DNA of 11,235 nucleotides from Lachnospiraceae bacterium (GCA_019420465.1 JAHZHB010000052.1:42764-53998), one strand, 5' to 3'. Positions 1 through 6,990 are shown, counted from the first letter of the stretch. Program-made: numbers and translations. Notes: a model not told the origin generated them from the letters alone.

Positions 1-370
1 TAAAGTTCTTTCCGATACCGCCAAACAGCATTTTTACGATAATGATGGCAAATGCGGAACCGAGAACCGGCAGCCACCACGGTACGCTTGCCGGCAGGTT
101 CATGCCAAGCAGAAGTCCCGTTACGATCGCACTGCAGTCCTGGATCGAGGACGGTTTATGTAACAGTTTATCCATCAGTGCCTCAAAACAGACACTGGAA
201 ATGATCGACAGGGCCAGCACCAGAAGTGCTCTCGGGCCAAAAACGACCACGCCGCAGACAGCGGACGGGATCAGTGCTGCGATCACCATTTTCATCAGAA
301 AGCTGGTATCCTGCTTTGCACGGATATGCGGGGAAGCAGATACATTGAGTAAAGTCTTTTCTTCTGTCAT
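1..370 (-). CDS. rnfD: Rnf complex subunit RnfD, N-terminal part (cut by window edge)
   Basis: Membrane subunit of the Rnf ferredoxin:NAD+ oxidoreductase. This complex couples electron transfer from reduced ferredoxin to NAD+ with export of Na+ or H+. Only the first 123 residues are present, because the gene runs off the left edge. The protein begins MTEEKTLLNVSASPHIRAK, followed by hydrophobic segments at about residues 27-42 and 46-63 and further ones at about 80-92 and 97-117, as expected for the RnfD/NqrB family. The family's covalent FMN-binding threonine would lie in the missing part. The start at 370 has an AAAGGAGG ribosome binding site 8 bases upstream, inside the last codons of rnfC; the rnfC stop and the rnfD start are one base apart, so the two are probably translationally coupled. 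The rnfC-rnfD order fits the clostridial rnfCDGEAB operon; the later genes would lie outside the window. Confidence 0.92.
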   Translation of the reverse strand, partial: MTEEKTLLNVSASPHIRAKQDTSFLMKMVIAALIPSAVCGVVVFGPRALLVLALSIISSVCFEALMDKLLHKPSSIQDCSAIVTGLLLGMNLPASVPWWLPVLGSAFAIIIVKMLFGGIGKNF

Positions 371-371
371 T

Positions 372-1715
372 TTATTTGCCTCCTTTCGCATTCTGTCTTC
401 TGCGCTCGGCAAGAACTGTCTGGCGCATGGACTTGATGGACTGGGCCAGCATGCGTCTGGATGGACAGACGTAGCTGCAGCTGCCGCATTCGATACATTC
501 CATGCCGTACCATTTTTCAAAGCTCTTCATATCATGATGTAACGCAAACTGAGACAGTCTGGCCGGGATCAGCTTCTCCGGACAGGCACTGACGCAGCGT
601 CCGCAGTTGACACAGGGCATCTGAACCAGATGGCTGACTTGATCTTTTTTCATACAGAGTACGCAGTTGGATGTCTTTGTTGTCGGGATATCCGTCTGGT
701 ACAGGGAAAATCCCATCATCGGACCACCGGAAATGATCTTTTCCGGAGCTTCTGTAAAGCCACCGGCAGCCTGGATCAGTTCCTCCATCATCGTACCACA
801 GCGGATCTCAAAATTGCACGGATGTGCGATCGCATCACCGGTCACCGTAACGACACGGCGCATCAGCGGTTTCTGTAAGACAACAGCCTTGTAGATGGCC
901 GTCATGGTCTCTACATTATTCACGATACAGCCGGCATCTGCCGGAAGCTGTGTGGAGTTGATCTCGCGGCCTGTAGCAGCCTTGATCAGGAAACGTTCAC
1001 CACCCTGCGGGTATTTGGCGATCAGGCATTTTACCTCGATACGCGGCTCGTCTTTGACCATCTGCTCGATCTTCTCCACGCAGTCCATCTTGTTATCTTC
1101 GATGCAGATATAACCTTTTGCCTGCGGAAACAGCTGAAGCACGATCTTTAATCCGGCGATCAGCTCTTCCGGGCGTTCCAGAAGAAGTCGGTAATCACTG
1201 GTCAGATACGGCTCACACTCTGCACCGTTGACGAGAATATATTCGATCTTGTCCGGTTCCTTCGGAGACAGTTTTACCCTTGTTGGGAAACCGGCACCGC
1301 CCATACCGATAACACCGGCTGTGGCGATCCGCTCGAGGATCTCCTCTTTGCTTAAGGTTGTCGGATCTGTCGGCTCGGGCCATGCTACTTCTTCATAGGC
1401 ATGGTCATTTTCCAGCTCGATGGCATCTACTACGGCGCCTGTCAGTGTCAGATGTTTGCTGATACCGAGGATCGTACCGGATACCGATGCGTAGATCGGT
1501 GCTGATACAAAGCCACCGGCTTCTGCGATCATCTGACCGGCCAGTACATGGTCACCCTTTTTTACAACAGGTTTGGCCGGTGCGCCGATATGCTGTGACA
1601 GGGGATATACCAGATTACCCTGCGGCAGATATTCACGTATCGGTTCCTGTTTTGACAGCTCTTTCGATCCAGCCGGATGAATACCTCCGGGGAACGTATG
1701 CTTTTCTCTGCTCAT
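372..1715 (-). CDS. rnfC: Rnf complex subunit RnfC (iron-sulfur / NADH-side subunit)
   Basis: Peripheral subunit of the Rnf complex, thought to carry the NAD(H)-side electron transfer at the cytoplasmic face. The 447 residues show the family layout: an RnfC N-terminal barrel-sandwich region (about 30-100), a flavin/NADH-binding region like NuoF with GVIGMGGAGFPTRVKL at about 134-149, a SLBB-like region (about 285-340), and two [4Fe-4S] motifs, C368-C371-C374-C378P and C407-C410-C413-C417P. An additional CxxC pair lies at C351/C354. The C-terminal tail is short, without the long alanine/lysine repeats found in some proteobacterial RnfC. The ATG at 1715 follows a GGAAAGGGTG ribosome binding site. 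It is the first gene of the operon: upstream are 331 bases with a promoter and two Rex-like operators, so NADH-dependent control by Rex is likely (inference). Confidence 0.95.
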   Translation of the reverse strand: MSREKHTFPGGIHPAGSKELSKQEPIREYLPQGNLVYPLSQHIGAPAKPVVKKGDHVLAGQMIAEAGGFVSAPIYASVSGTILGISKHLTLTGAVVDAIELENDHAYEEVAWPEPTDPTTLSKEEILERIATAGVIGMGGAGFPTRVKLSPKEPDKIEYILVNGAECEPYLTSDYRLLLERPEELIAGLKIVLQLFPQAKGYICIEDNKMDCVEKIEQMVKDEPRIEVKCLIAKYPQGGERFLIKAATGREINSTQLPADAGCIVNNVETMTAIYKAVVLQKPLMRRVVTVTGDAIAHPCNFEIRCGTMMEELIQAAGGFTEAPEKIISGGPMMGFSLYQTDIPTTKTSNCVLCMKKDQVSHLVQMPCVNCGRCVSACPEKLIPARLSQFALHHDMKSFEKWYGMECIECGSCSYVCPSRRMLAQSIKSMRQTVLAERRRQNAKGGK

Positions 1716-1742
1716 ATTTTCACCCTTTCCTTGCAGTTCACT

Positions 1743-1762
1743 TATGTTAAACTTTTAACATA
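1743..1762. promoter_or_regulatory. Putative Rex operator 1 at the rnf transcription start
   Basis: A perfect inverted repeat, TATGTTAAA-CT-TTTAACATA. Its core TGTTAA-N4-TTAACA fits the Rex (redox-sensing repressor) consensus TTGTTAANNNNTTAACAA except for the outermost base on each side. It lies between the predicted -10 (1773-1778) and the rnfC start codon, about 5-20 bases after the expected transcription start. A repressor bound there would block initiation or early elongation. Rex releases DNA when NADH is high relative to NAD+. No rex gene is in the window, so the regulator is inferred. Confidence 0.75.
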
Positions 1763-1772
1763 ATCTTATTAC

Positions 1773-1801
1773 AGTATAGCTCTGTTTGGCTTTTTTTGCA
1801 T
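1773..1801 (-). promoter_or_regulatory. Predicted sigma-A-type promoter of the rnf operon
   Basis: On the minus strand a -10 box TATACT (1773-1778) is preceded after 17 bases by a poor -35 box ATGCAA (1796-1801). The -10 matches the consensus at 5 of 6 positions. The predicted start is near 1766, just before the first Rex-like operator. The weak -35 leaves the exact promoter uncertain. Confidence 0.5.
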
Positions 1802-1818
1802 CTGTTTTTATACATCAG

Positions 1819-1836
1819 TTGTTAATTTTGTAACAA
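1819..1836. promoter_or_regulatory. Putative Rex operator 2 upstream of the rnf promoter
   Basis: TTGTTAATTTTGTAACAA differs from the Rex consensus TTGTTAANNNNTTAACAA at one of the 14 defined positions. It lies about 18 bases upstream of the predicted -35 box. Its centre is 75 bases from the centre of operator 1, about seven helical turns, so both sites would face roughly the same side of the DNA. Two sites could allow cooperative or looping repression (inference). Confidence 0.7.
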
Positions 1837-1866
1837 ATACACAAATCTGTCACTGAATCTCTGGCA

Positions 1867-1967
1867 TATTGAAGAAAAAATCCGTCAAGGTGACCGATAG
1901 CTATGCTGTTTCGTTATGGACCTTCTTCCTCTTTCATTCTGTCAATATTGACAGTATTTCTTCAATA
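1867..1967. repeat. Inverted-repeat-bounded 101-bp intergenic segment with a 16-bp perfect palindrome
   Basis: The outer 11 bases, TATTGAAGAAA (1867-1877) and TTTCTTCAATA (1957-1967), are exact inverted repeats. Inside, next to the right arm, lies the perfect 16-bp palindrome CTGTCAATATTGACAG (1939-1954). Next to the left arm is a related weaker dyad, GTCA-AGG-TGAC, near 1884-1894. The right arm overlaps the foot of the adjacent terminator-like hairpin. No coding capacity is evident. It may be a regulatory site or a small mobile-element remnant. No clear target-site duplication is visible. Confidence 0.4.
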
Positions 1968-2036
1968 CAAAACCACAGTGCTTACTGCTCCTGTACGGTA
2001 AACAATAAGCACTGTGGCTGCGGTTTCGTTGTATTG
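1963..2036 (-). terminator. Long hairpin after the DUF1846 gene, probable terminator
   Basis: Ten bases after the DUF1846 stop codon lies a perfect 12-bp stem, CCACAGTGCTTA (1973-1984) with TAAGCACTGTGG (2006-2017), closing a 21-base loop. An outer 8-bp stem, CAATACAA (1963-1970) with TTGTATTG (2029-2036), extends it. On the minus strand the inner stem is followed by TTTTGTATT, which suits termination. The loop is longer than usual for an intrinsic terminator. Confidence 0.6.
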
Positions 2037-2046
2037 TATTCAGATA

Positions 2047-3534
2047 TCAGTGTTTGTGGTACATTCTGTCATCGATCTCGTACTTTGGTTCACTGGTCAG
2101 ATGCAGTCCCAGACGGGCAAACGTCTGTTCATCTACAGAGGACAAAAGCACGGTAGAATGTGCTTCACAGCCTCTGAGTGCCGGTAACTGCTGCATCGCC
2201 TTTTTCGCCAGCGGATTGGATGCTGCCGAAGCACTTAAAGCGATCAGGATCTCGTCGGTATGCAGTCGCGGATTCTTGCCGCCGAGATAAGATGTCTTCA
2301 GATGCTGGATCGGCTCGATCGCCTCCGGGGCAACCAGCTTGACCTCATCATCTATACCGGCCAGTGTCTTTAAAGCATTTAACAGAGCAGCGGAAGCGGC
2401 TCCCAGAAGCTCTCCGGTACGTCCGGTAACGATCGTGCCATCCGGCAGTTCGATCGCTGCAGCCGGTCCATTGGACTTGACTTCACGATCCAGTGCCTCA
2501 CAGGCTACGGCTCTGTCCTTGATCGTCACACCGGCCTGCTGCATCAGAAGCTCCAGCTTGTACAGATCGTCTCTGGTCTCACCGTAACGCTTGTGATCAC
2601 ACAGGCATTTGTAGTAACGACGGATGATCTCCTGACAGGATGCCGCACGGCATACCTCGTCATCGATGATGCAGTTGCCCGCCATATTGACACCCATATC
2701 GGTCGGGGATTTGTACGGACTCTCTCCGGCGATCAGCTCAAACATGGCATTGACAACCGGGAAGATTTCAATATCACGATTATAATTGACTGTCGTTTCA
2801 TTATAGGCTTCCAGATGGAACGGATCGATCATATTGACATCGTTAAGGTCTGCGGTAGCTGCCTCATATGCCAGATTGACCGGATGCTTCAGCGGCAGAT
2901 TCCAGATCGGGAAGGTCTCAAACTTGGCATAACCGGCCTTGACACCACGGCGGTACTCATGGTACAGCTGGGACAGACAGGTTGCCATCTTTCCGCTTCC
3001 TGGTCCCGGTGCTGTGATCACCACGAGCGGACGCTCTGTTTCGATATATTCATTCTGGCCATATCCCTCATCACTGACGATATGCGCCACATCATGCGGA
3101 TATCCGGCGATACGGTAATGGCGGTAGGATTTGATACCCAGGGACGACAGACGTTTCTGGAACTGTTCTGCCAGCGGCTGTCCGTTAAACTTGGTGATGC
3201 ATACACTGCCGACATACAGGCCGGCGTTCTGGAACTCATCGATCAGACGAAGTACGTCCAGATCATATGTGATGCCATAATCACCACGTACTTTATTGCT
3301 CTCAATATCCTCGGCACTGATGACCAGTACCACTTCAGCCTGATCTTTCAGCTGCAAAAGCATCTGCAGTTTGGAATCCGGCTGGAATCCCGGCAGAACA
3401 CGGGACGCATGATAATCGTCAAACAGCTTGCCGCCAAACTCCAGATATAATTTGTTGTCGAACTGCCGGATACGGTCCCGAATATGCTCGGACTGCATCT
3501 GCAGGTACATATCATTACTAAATCCGATCTTCAT
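2047..3534 (-). CDS. DUF1846 family protein
   Basis: A 495-residue protein of the DUF1846 family, common in Firmicutes and some actinobacteria, whose biochemical role is not established to my knowledge. I recognise it by its start (MKIGFSNDMYLQMQSEHIRDR), the stretch KLYLEFGGKLFDDYHASRVL and the internal GPGSGK at about residues 177-182, a glycine-rich loop resembling a P-loop followed by MATCLSQLYHE. There is no signal peptide or membrane segment, so it is likely cytosolic. I chose the ATG at 3534 because family members begin with this MKIGF-type sequence and AGGAG lies about 12 bases upstream. A frame-compatible ATG at 3594 overlaps the upstream stop codon as ATGA, but its GGGAGG lies only one base from the start and the 20 extra residues do not resemble the family. 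The gene follows the HicB-like gene and may be read from the same promoter. Confidence 0.88.
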   Translation of the reverse strand: MKIGFSNDMYLQMQSEHIRDRIRQFDNKLYLEFGGKLFDDYHASRVLPGFQPDSKLQMLLQLKDQAEVVLVISAEDIESNKVRGDYGITYDLDVLRLIDEFQNAGLYVGSVCITKFNGQPLAEQFQKRLSSLGIKSYRHYRIAGYPHDVAHIVSDEGYGQNEYIETERPLVVITAPGPGSGKMATCLSQLYHEYRRGVKAGYAKFETFPIWNLPLKHPVNLAYEAATADLNDVNMIDPFHLEAYNETTVNYNRDIEIFPVVNAMFELIAGESPYKSPTDMGVNMAGNCIIDDEVCRAASCQEIIRRYYKCLCDHKRYGETRDDLYKLELLMQQAGVTIKDRAVACEALDREVKSNGPAAAIELPDGTIVTGRTGELLGAASAALLNALKTLAGIDDEVKLVAPEAIEPIQHLKTSYLGGKNPRLHTDEILIALSASAASNPLAKKAMQQLPALRGCEAHSTVLLSSVDEQTFARLGLHLTSEPKYEIDDRMYHKH

Positions 3535-3564
3535 ATACTCTCTCTTCTCCTGATATAGTGTTCT

Positions 3565-3590
3565 AAAAAAGGGCTGCTCCTTTACAGCAG
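3565..3590 (-). terminator. Weak terminator-like hairpin between the HicB-like and DUF1846 genes
   Basis: Directly after the HicB-like stop codon the minus strand reads CTGCT-GTAAAGG-AGCAG-CCC-TTTTTT: a 5-bp stem, a 7-base loop and six T. The stem is short, so it may only lower read-through into the DUF1846 gene. No separate promoter is evident between this hairpin and that gene's ribosome binding site. Confidence 0.35.
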
Positions 3591-3869
3591 TCATTCCTCC
3601 CAGCCATCATAGAATTTGACGTTGGCACAGATATCACGCACCAGCTCATTTTCGGCCAGTTCGATATCCTCCTTGTCTGTCACCGGCGGAAGCATCGGCA
3701 CATCTTCCGAAAGTTCCAGCTCCAGCCAGCCAACGGCAGCTTCATTGGCTCTCTCGATCACATCATCAAGAGAATCCCCTGTCGCCTGACAGCCTTCCAG
3801 ATCCGGCAGACTGGCTGTATAGGTACCGTCTGCCTCCTTACGGATCACCGCGGGATATATAAACTTCAT
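3591..3869 (-). CDS. HicB-like (type II antitoxin family) protein without a HicA partner
   Basis: A 92-residue protein with the HicB fold signature: MKFIYPAVIRKEADGTYTASLPDLEGC, then the ATGDSLDDVIERANEAAVGWL helix region, then an acidic tail. HicB proteins with a partner bind and inhibit the small HicA RNase. Here no HicA-like gene (short, lysine-rich, with a conserved histidine) is present on either side, so this is an orphan. It also lacks an obvious C-terminal DNA-binding domain, ending soon after the core in KFYDGWEE. The ATG at 3869 was chosen because AAGGAGG lies 7 bases upstream; the reading frame stays open to an earlier ATG at 3896, which lacks such a site. The gene has its own predicted promoter (3906-3934). 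The C-terminal codons overlap, as ATGA, an alternative start of the DUF1846 frame. Confidence 0.82.
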   Translation of the reverse strand: MKFIYPAVIRKEADGTYTASLPDLEGCQATGDSLDDVIERANEAAVGWLELELSEDVPMLPPVTDKEDIELAENELVRDICANVKFYDGWEE

Positions 3870-3905
3870 AGATTTTCCTCCTTGCACAGCATTCACATGT
3901 TTTTT

Positions 3906-3934
3906 ATTGTAGCACAGATCAAAGTGCCGTGAAA
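3906..3934 (-). promoter_or_regulatory. Predicted promoter of the HicB-like gene
   Basis: On the minus strand a -10 box TACAAT (3906-3911, 5 of 6 consensus) lies 17 bases after a weak -35 box TTTCAC (3929-3934). It is in the gap between the Hpt gene and the HicB-like gene, and the start would fall near 3899. There is no clear terminator for the Hpt gene in the same gap. Confidence 0.45.
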
Positions 3935-3948
3935 GGGGATATCTGAAT

Positions 3949-4299
3949 TTATGCCAGCTGCTTTAAAGCAGATACAAGCTTGTCATACTCTGTCGTCACA
4001 TCGGCGAGCATGCCCTCACAGCCTGTAGTATCCTTCTGGCCGCGAAGTGCCTCCGTCAGCACGGAGCTCACCTGTCCGAGAGCGGTAAAACCAAGGTTTA
4101 AGCAGACACCCTTTAACGTATGTGCAGCTCTGAAAGCCTTTTCACCGTCTGCACACTTTACAGCATCTACAAGTTCCTGATAAGAGGTGTCATCCAGAAA
4201 CTTTAAAGCGAATTTCTGGATCAGCTTTTCACTGCCCAGTCTTCCCAGTACGTCATCAAAATTTGAGTTTACAGCTTCATAGCATTCTCTGATCGTCAT
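3949..4299 (-). CDS. Hpt-domain histidine phosphotransfer protein
   Basis: A 116-residue, single-domain Hpt protein that would relay a phosphoryl group between receiver domains or from a hybrid kinase. The hallmark is AAHTLKGVCLNLGF, in which H60 is the phosphoacceptor and the HxxKG pattern (H60-K63-G64) is intact. It is surrounded by alpha-helical sequence fitting a four-helix bundle, and the length is typical. There is no kinase, membrane or receiver part. The ATG at 4299 has AAAGGAT about 6 bases upstream. It follows the receiver-GGDEF-EAL gene by 63 bases, with only a T-poor hairpin between, so co-transcription is likely. The natural partner would be the receiver domain of that protein (inference); no histidine kinase is encoded in the window. 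Confidence 0.9.
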   Translation of the reverse strand: MTIRECYEAVNSNFDDVLGRLGSEKLIQKFALKFLDDTSYQELVDAVKCADGEKAFRAAHTLKGVCLNLGFTALGQVSSVLTEALRGQKDTTGCEGMLADVTTEYDKLVSALKQLA

Positions 4300-4336
4300 T
4301 TTTCTATCCTTTTTTCTGATTTTATCTCTGTTATCT

Positions 4337-4357
4337 GTAGTTTTCTGTTAAAACTAC
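4337..4357 (-). other. Stem-loop between the EAL-protein and Hpt genes
   Basis: GTAGTTTT and AAAACTAC form a perfect 8-bp stem with a 5-base loop, starting 5 bases after the EAL-protein stop codon. No T-run follows on the minus strand, so a full terminator is unlikely. An mRNA-stabilising or processing hairpin that sets Hpt levels apart from the upstream gene is possible. Confidence 0.45.
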
Positions 4358-4362
4358 CTGTG

Positions 4363-6444
4363 TTACTCTTTAGTATCCATTTTACGGACAGCAGAAACCC
4401 ACTGTCGCTTTCCATCCTGCATATAGAGCAGCGCACGAACATCGCGCACCAGCATACGCCGGCCATCCGGAAGCATCAGATGATACTCACAGATACCTTT
4501 TTGATGATTTTTGTAAAACTCTCTATCCTCCGGTGCAACTAAAAGCATATAGCTGTCCTTTGTGTATTCCCGGAATTCTTCGAACGTCATATGCAGCATC
4601 GACAGGAAGAAGTCGCAGACATAGCTGATGCTCGACATCTCGTCAACCAGACCACTGACAATACCTACGGCCTGATTTTCCTTGAGGACCTCAGCGATGG
4701 CCAGACTGTCTGTATGGGCATCCTGCTGCATCTTTACAGAAGTATAATGTACGCCCGCGCGGTAATAGAAGCGGATATAGGCCGAATCCGCCTTGTTTGG
4801 ATCAAATGTCTCTTCACTCTGCTGTGAATTCAGCATCTGAATAAACTCATGCTCCGGAAGCGGACGGGAATAATAATATCCCTGAATATAATCGCAGCTC
4901 TGCTGACGCAGAAATTCGAGCTGTTCACTCGTCTCCACACCCTCGGCCACGACTTTAAGCCCCAGCTGATGGGACATGTCGATGATCGCGCGGACGATAC
5001 TGCGTGTTTTTGGATTGTCACCGATCTGGCGCACGAAGTCCATATCGATCTTCAAAATATCAAAATCACAGTTCTGTAACAGTCCCAGCGAGGAATATCC
5101 CTTGCCAAAATCGTCCATCAGGATCTTTACGCCCTGTTTGCGCATAGTATCCAGCAGGTTCATGCAGCGTTCTTCCATAGCGGCATAGGAACTCTCCGTA
5201 ACCTCAAACCGCGTGATCCCGCCCGGGAAATCACCGTTTTTCAAAGCTGTCATGATCTGTTCCATCATCTCTTCATCATAAAAGTCGATGCGGGAAAGAT
5301 TGACAGACACCGGCACGACAGAAAGTCCCGCCTCACGGCGTTTTTTCTGGAAATTTTGTACCTGCTGTACTACATACATGTCCAGTTTGGAAATATAGCC
5401 GTTTTTTTCCAGGACCGGAATAAATACCGCCGGAGAGATAATACCTTTTCCCGGATGTACCCAGCGCACAAGCGCCTCTGCTGAAGCGATCTGCCCGGTA
5501 CGGGCATCCATGATCGGCTGATAATATACTTTGAAATCTCCATTTTCGAGACTGTTGGTCAGTTCAGAGGAGATCTCCGCATAGTCGATATACGCTGTTT
5601 TCATAGCTGTATCGTAGACCACATACGGCTTGCCGTAGTCATCGCCATTGGCCGTTTCGGCCATACGGGCACGGTCGATCATACCGGATACAGACATCGG
5701 TTTTTCTTCGATATGGAAGATACCACAGTGCACATGTATCTGGAACAGCTTGCCGTTTTGTTCAAACCGCTGGTCACAGAGCCTGTCCATATAGTCGTAG
5801 GTATCGTCCTGGCGTTTTGCCAGACAGGCAAAATGGTCTGCCTCGATACGCGCCACAGCCAGCGGTGCAAAAGGCGCTTCCACCAGATCTTTATAGAACT
5901 GACAAAGGACTCTGTCACCGTTCTCCAGACCAGTCAGCTCATTTACAGCCTTGAAATTCTTGATATCGAAGAACATGATCTCGTACTCTGTCCGGTCCAC
6001 ACCCTTCTGAAACAGGTTTTCTACCTGACGCATAAATCCCTTGCTGTTGAGACCGCCGGTCAGACTGTCTGTGATATACCGTTCGTAAATAGCCAGAACG
6101 TTACGGATACGCGCTCTGACAATATCCCTGTCAAACGGCTTGGAAAAGAAATCCACAGCCCCCATCTTATTGGCCTGGCCGATCTCAGCGGAAATGATGA
6201 TGACCGGTACATCCCTGAGCCAGTCACGCTCTTTCATGATCTCCAGAACACCGTACCCGTCCAGTACCGGCATATTCAGATCCAGAAGGACCAGCTGATA
6301 AAATTCGTGATTCTGCGCAAGCATATCTACCGCTTCCTGTCCGTTGCAAGCTTCGTATACAGTATACTCATCTTCAAGCATGCTGATCAGTATCTCTCTG
6401 CTGATCTCAGAGTCATCTACAACCAAAATATTTGATTTTATCAT
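4363..6444 (-). CDS. Response regulator with receiver, degenerate GGDEF, EAL phosphodiesterase and C-terminal sensor-like domains
   Basis: A 693-residue soluble signalling protein predicted to hydrolyse cyclic di-GMP. Domains in order: a receiver at 1-120 with acidic D10/D11, phosphoacceptor D55, S85 and K102; a GGDEF-like domain at about 125-285 whose signature is degraded to E201-A202-D203-H204-F205, so it should not make c-di-GMP but may bind GTP; and an EAL domain at about 290-540. The EAL catalytic set is complete: E323 in EAL, N382, E414, D444-D445, K465, E501 and Q521. A C-terminal region (about 550-693), with ISYVCDFFLSMLHMT and MLLVAPEDREFYKN, looks PAS-like. The start at 6444 was chosen because AGGA lies 9 bases upstream and the receiver fold begins at once; an ATG 7 codons earlier lacks a good site. 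It follows the MarR gene by 64 bases without a minus-strand terminator. Confidence 0.9.
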   Translation of the reverse strand: MIKSNILVVDDSEISREILISMLEDEYTVYEACNGQEAVDMLAQNHEFYQLVLLDLNMPVLDGYGVLEIMKERDWLRDVPVIIISAEIGQANKMGAVDFFSKPFDRDIVRARIRNVLAIYERYITDSLTGGLNSKGFMRQVENLFQKGVDRTEYEIMFFDIKNFKAVNELTGLENGDRVLCQFYKDLVEAPFAPLAVARIEADHFACLAKRQDDTYDYMDRLCDQRFEQNGKLFQIHVHCGIFHIEEKPMSVSGMIDRARMAETANGDDYGKPYVVYDTAMKTAYIDYAEISSELTNSLENGDFKVYYQPIMDARTGQIASAEALVRWVHPGKGIISPAVFIPVLEKNGYISKLDMYVVQQVQNFQKKRREAGLSVVPVSVNLSRIDFYDEEMMEQIMTALKNGDFPGGITRFEVTESSYAAMEERCMNLLDTMRKQGVKILMDDFGKGYSSLGLLQNCDFDILKIDMDFVRQIGDNPKTRSIVRAIIDMSHQLGLKVVAEGVETSEQLEFLRQQSCDYIQGYYYSRPLPEHEFIQMLNSQQSEETFDPNKADSAYIRFYYRAGVHYTSVKMQQDAHTDSLAIAEVLKENQAVGIVSGLVDEMSSISYVCDFFLSMLHMTFEEFREYTKDSYMLLVAPEDREFYKNHQKGICEYHLMLPDGRRMLVRDVRALLYMQDGKRQWVSAVRKMDTKE

Positions 6445-6467
6445 ATTTCCCAATCCTGTGTACATCT

Positions 6468-6482
6468 GCTGCTTTTGCAGCT
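6468..6482 (+). other. Small GC-rich hairpin in the marR-EAL gap
   Basis: GCTGC-TTTT-GCAGC forms a 5-bp stem with a 4-base loop. On the plus strand it is followed by TTTT and so could weakly stop antisense transcription. On the minus strand no T-run follows, so it should not separate the MarR gene from the EAL-protein gene. Confidence 0.3.
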
Positions 6483-6508
6483 TTTAACTACACCCTGTAC
6501 CACTCAGA

Positions 6509-6955
6509 CTATTCCAGACCAAGCAATGCTTCCTGACTGTTCTGGCATACACGTGTAAGCAAACTGTGCAGCTGTGTAAGATCTGCCGCTGTCAGGCCGA
6601 AGCCAAACTGCGCTTCCGTCTCCTTCCAGACCTTTTTTGCTTCTCTGTAGAGAGACAGCCCCTTGCAAGTAAGCCGGGTATATTTTTTTCTTGAGTCTTT
6701 TTCATCCTGCAGTTTTTCTACCAAACCAAGCGATTCAAGTCTGTCGATCATTCTGACTACAGATGCCTGGCCGACGTTCAGACTCTTTTCCAGATCTTTC
6801 AGGTACACTCTGTCGCTGCCTGCTTCCTCAATCATCTGAAGATACAGAAGCTGTGCCTGTGAGATCCCGTACATTTTCTGGAAAGATGCCGAACATTTTG
6901 ACCATATGCTGCAGATTTCCCTGATCAGCATATTGCAGGATTCGTTTGTATTCAT
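6509..6955 (-). CDS. MarR-family transcriptional regulator
   Basis: A 148-residue winged helix-turn-helix repressor of typical MarR length. The DNA-binding part spans about residues 48-98: YLKDLEKSLNVGQASVVRMI contains the recognition helix, followed by DRLESLGLVEKL and the wing EKDSRKKYTRLT with its conserved D-x-R motif. The flanking helices would form the dimer interface. The start at 6955 (MNTNES) is set by AGGTG 9 bases upstream and by the family length; the open frame continues 66 codons further but crosses the promoter and an upstream terminator, so that extension is not coding. A near-consensus promoter and a 15-bp palindrome precede it, suggesting autoregulation. It probably also controls the two downstream c-di-GMP and phosphorelay genes. 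The effector ligand cannot be told from sequence. Confidence 0.9.
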   Translation of the reverse strand: MNTNESCNMLIREICSIWSKCSASFQKMYGISQAQLLYLQMIEEAGSDRVYLKDLEKSLNVGQASVVRMIDRLESLGLVEKLQDEKDSRKKYTRLTCKGLSLYREAKKVWKETEAQFGFGLTAADLTQLHSLLTRVCQNSQEALLGLE

Positions 6956-6990
6956 TTTTGCTGACACCTCACCTTTCCGGATTGACGCCA

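Noticed and set aside
1867..1967. An intact insertion sequence or MITE
   Set aside because: Inverted ends are present but there is no transposase and no convincing target-site duplication, so only a repeat is reported.
2593..3450. A 285-codon open frame on the plus strand opposite the DUF1846 gene
   Set aside because: It lies wholly antisense to a recognised conserved gene, has no recognisable domain, and is explained by codon bias of the true gene.
3535..3594. An upstream start for the DUF1846 protein overlapping the HicB-like stop as ATGA
   Set aside because: The extra 20 residues do not resemble the family, which starts near MKIGF, and the candidate ribosome binding site is only one base from the ATG. 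Kept as an alternative in the gene entry.
5713..6435. A 240-codon open frame on the plus strand opposite the receiver-GGDEF-EAL gene
   Set aside because: It is antisense to clear receiver and GGDEF domains and shows no family features of its own.
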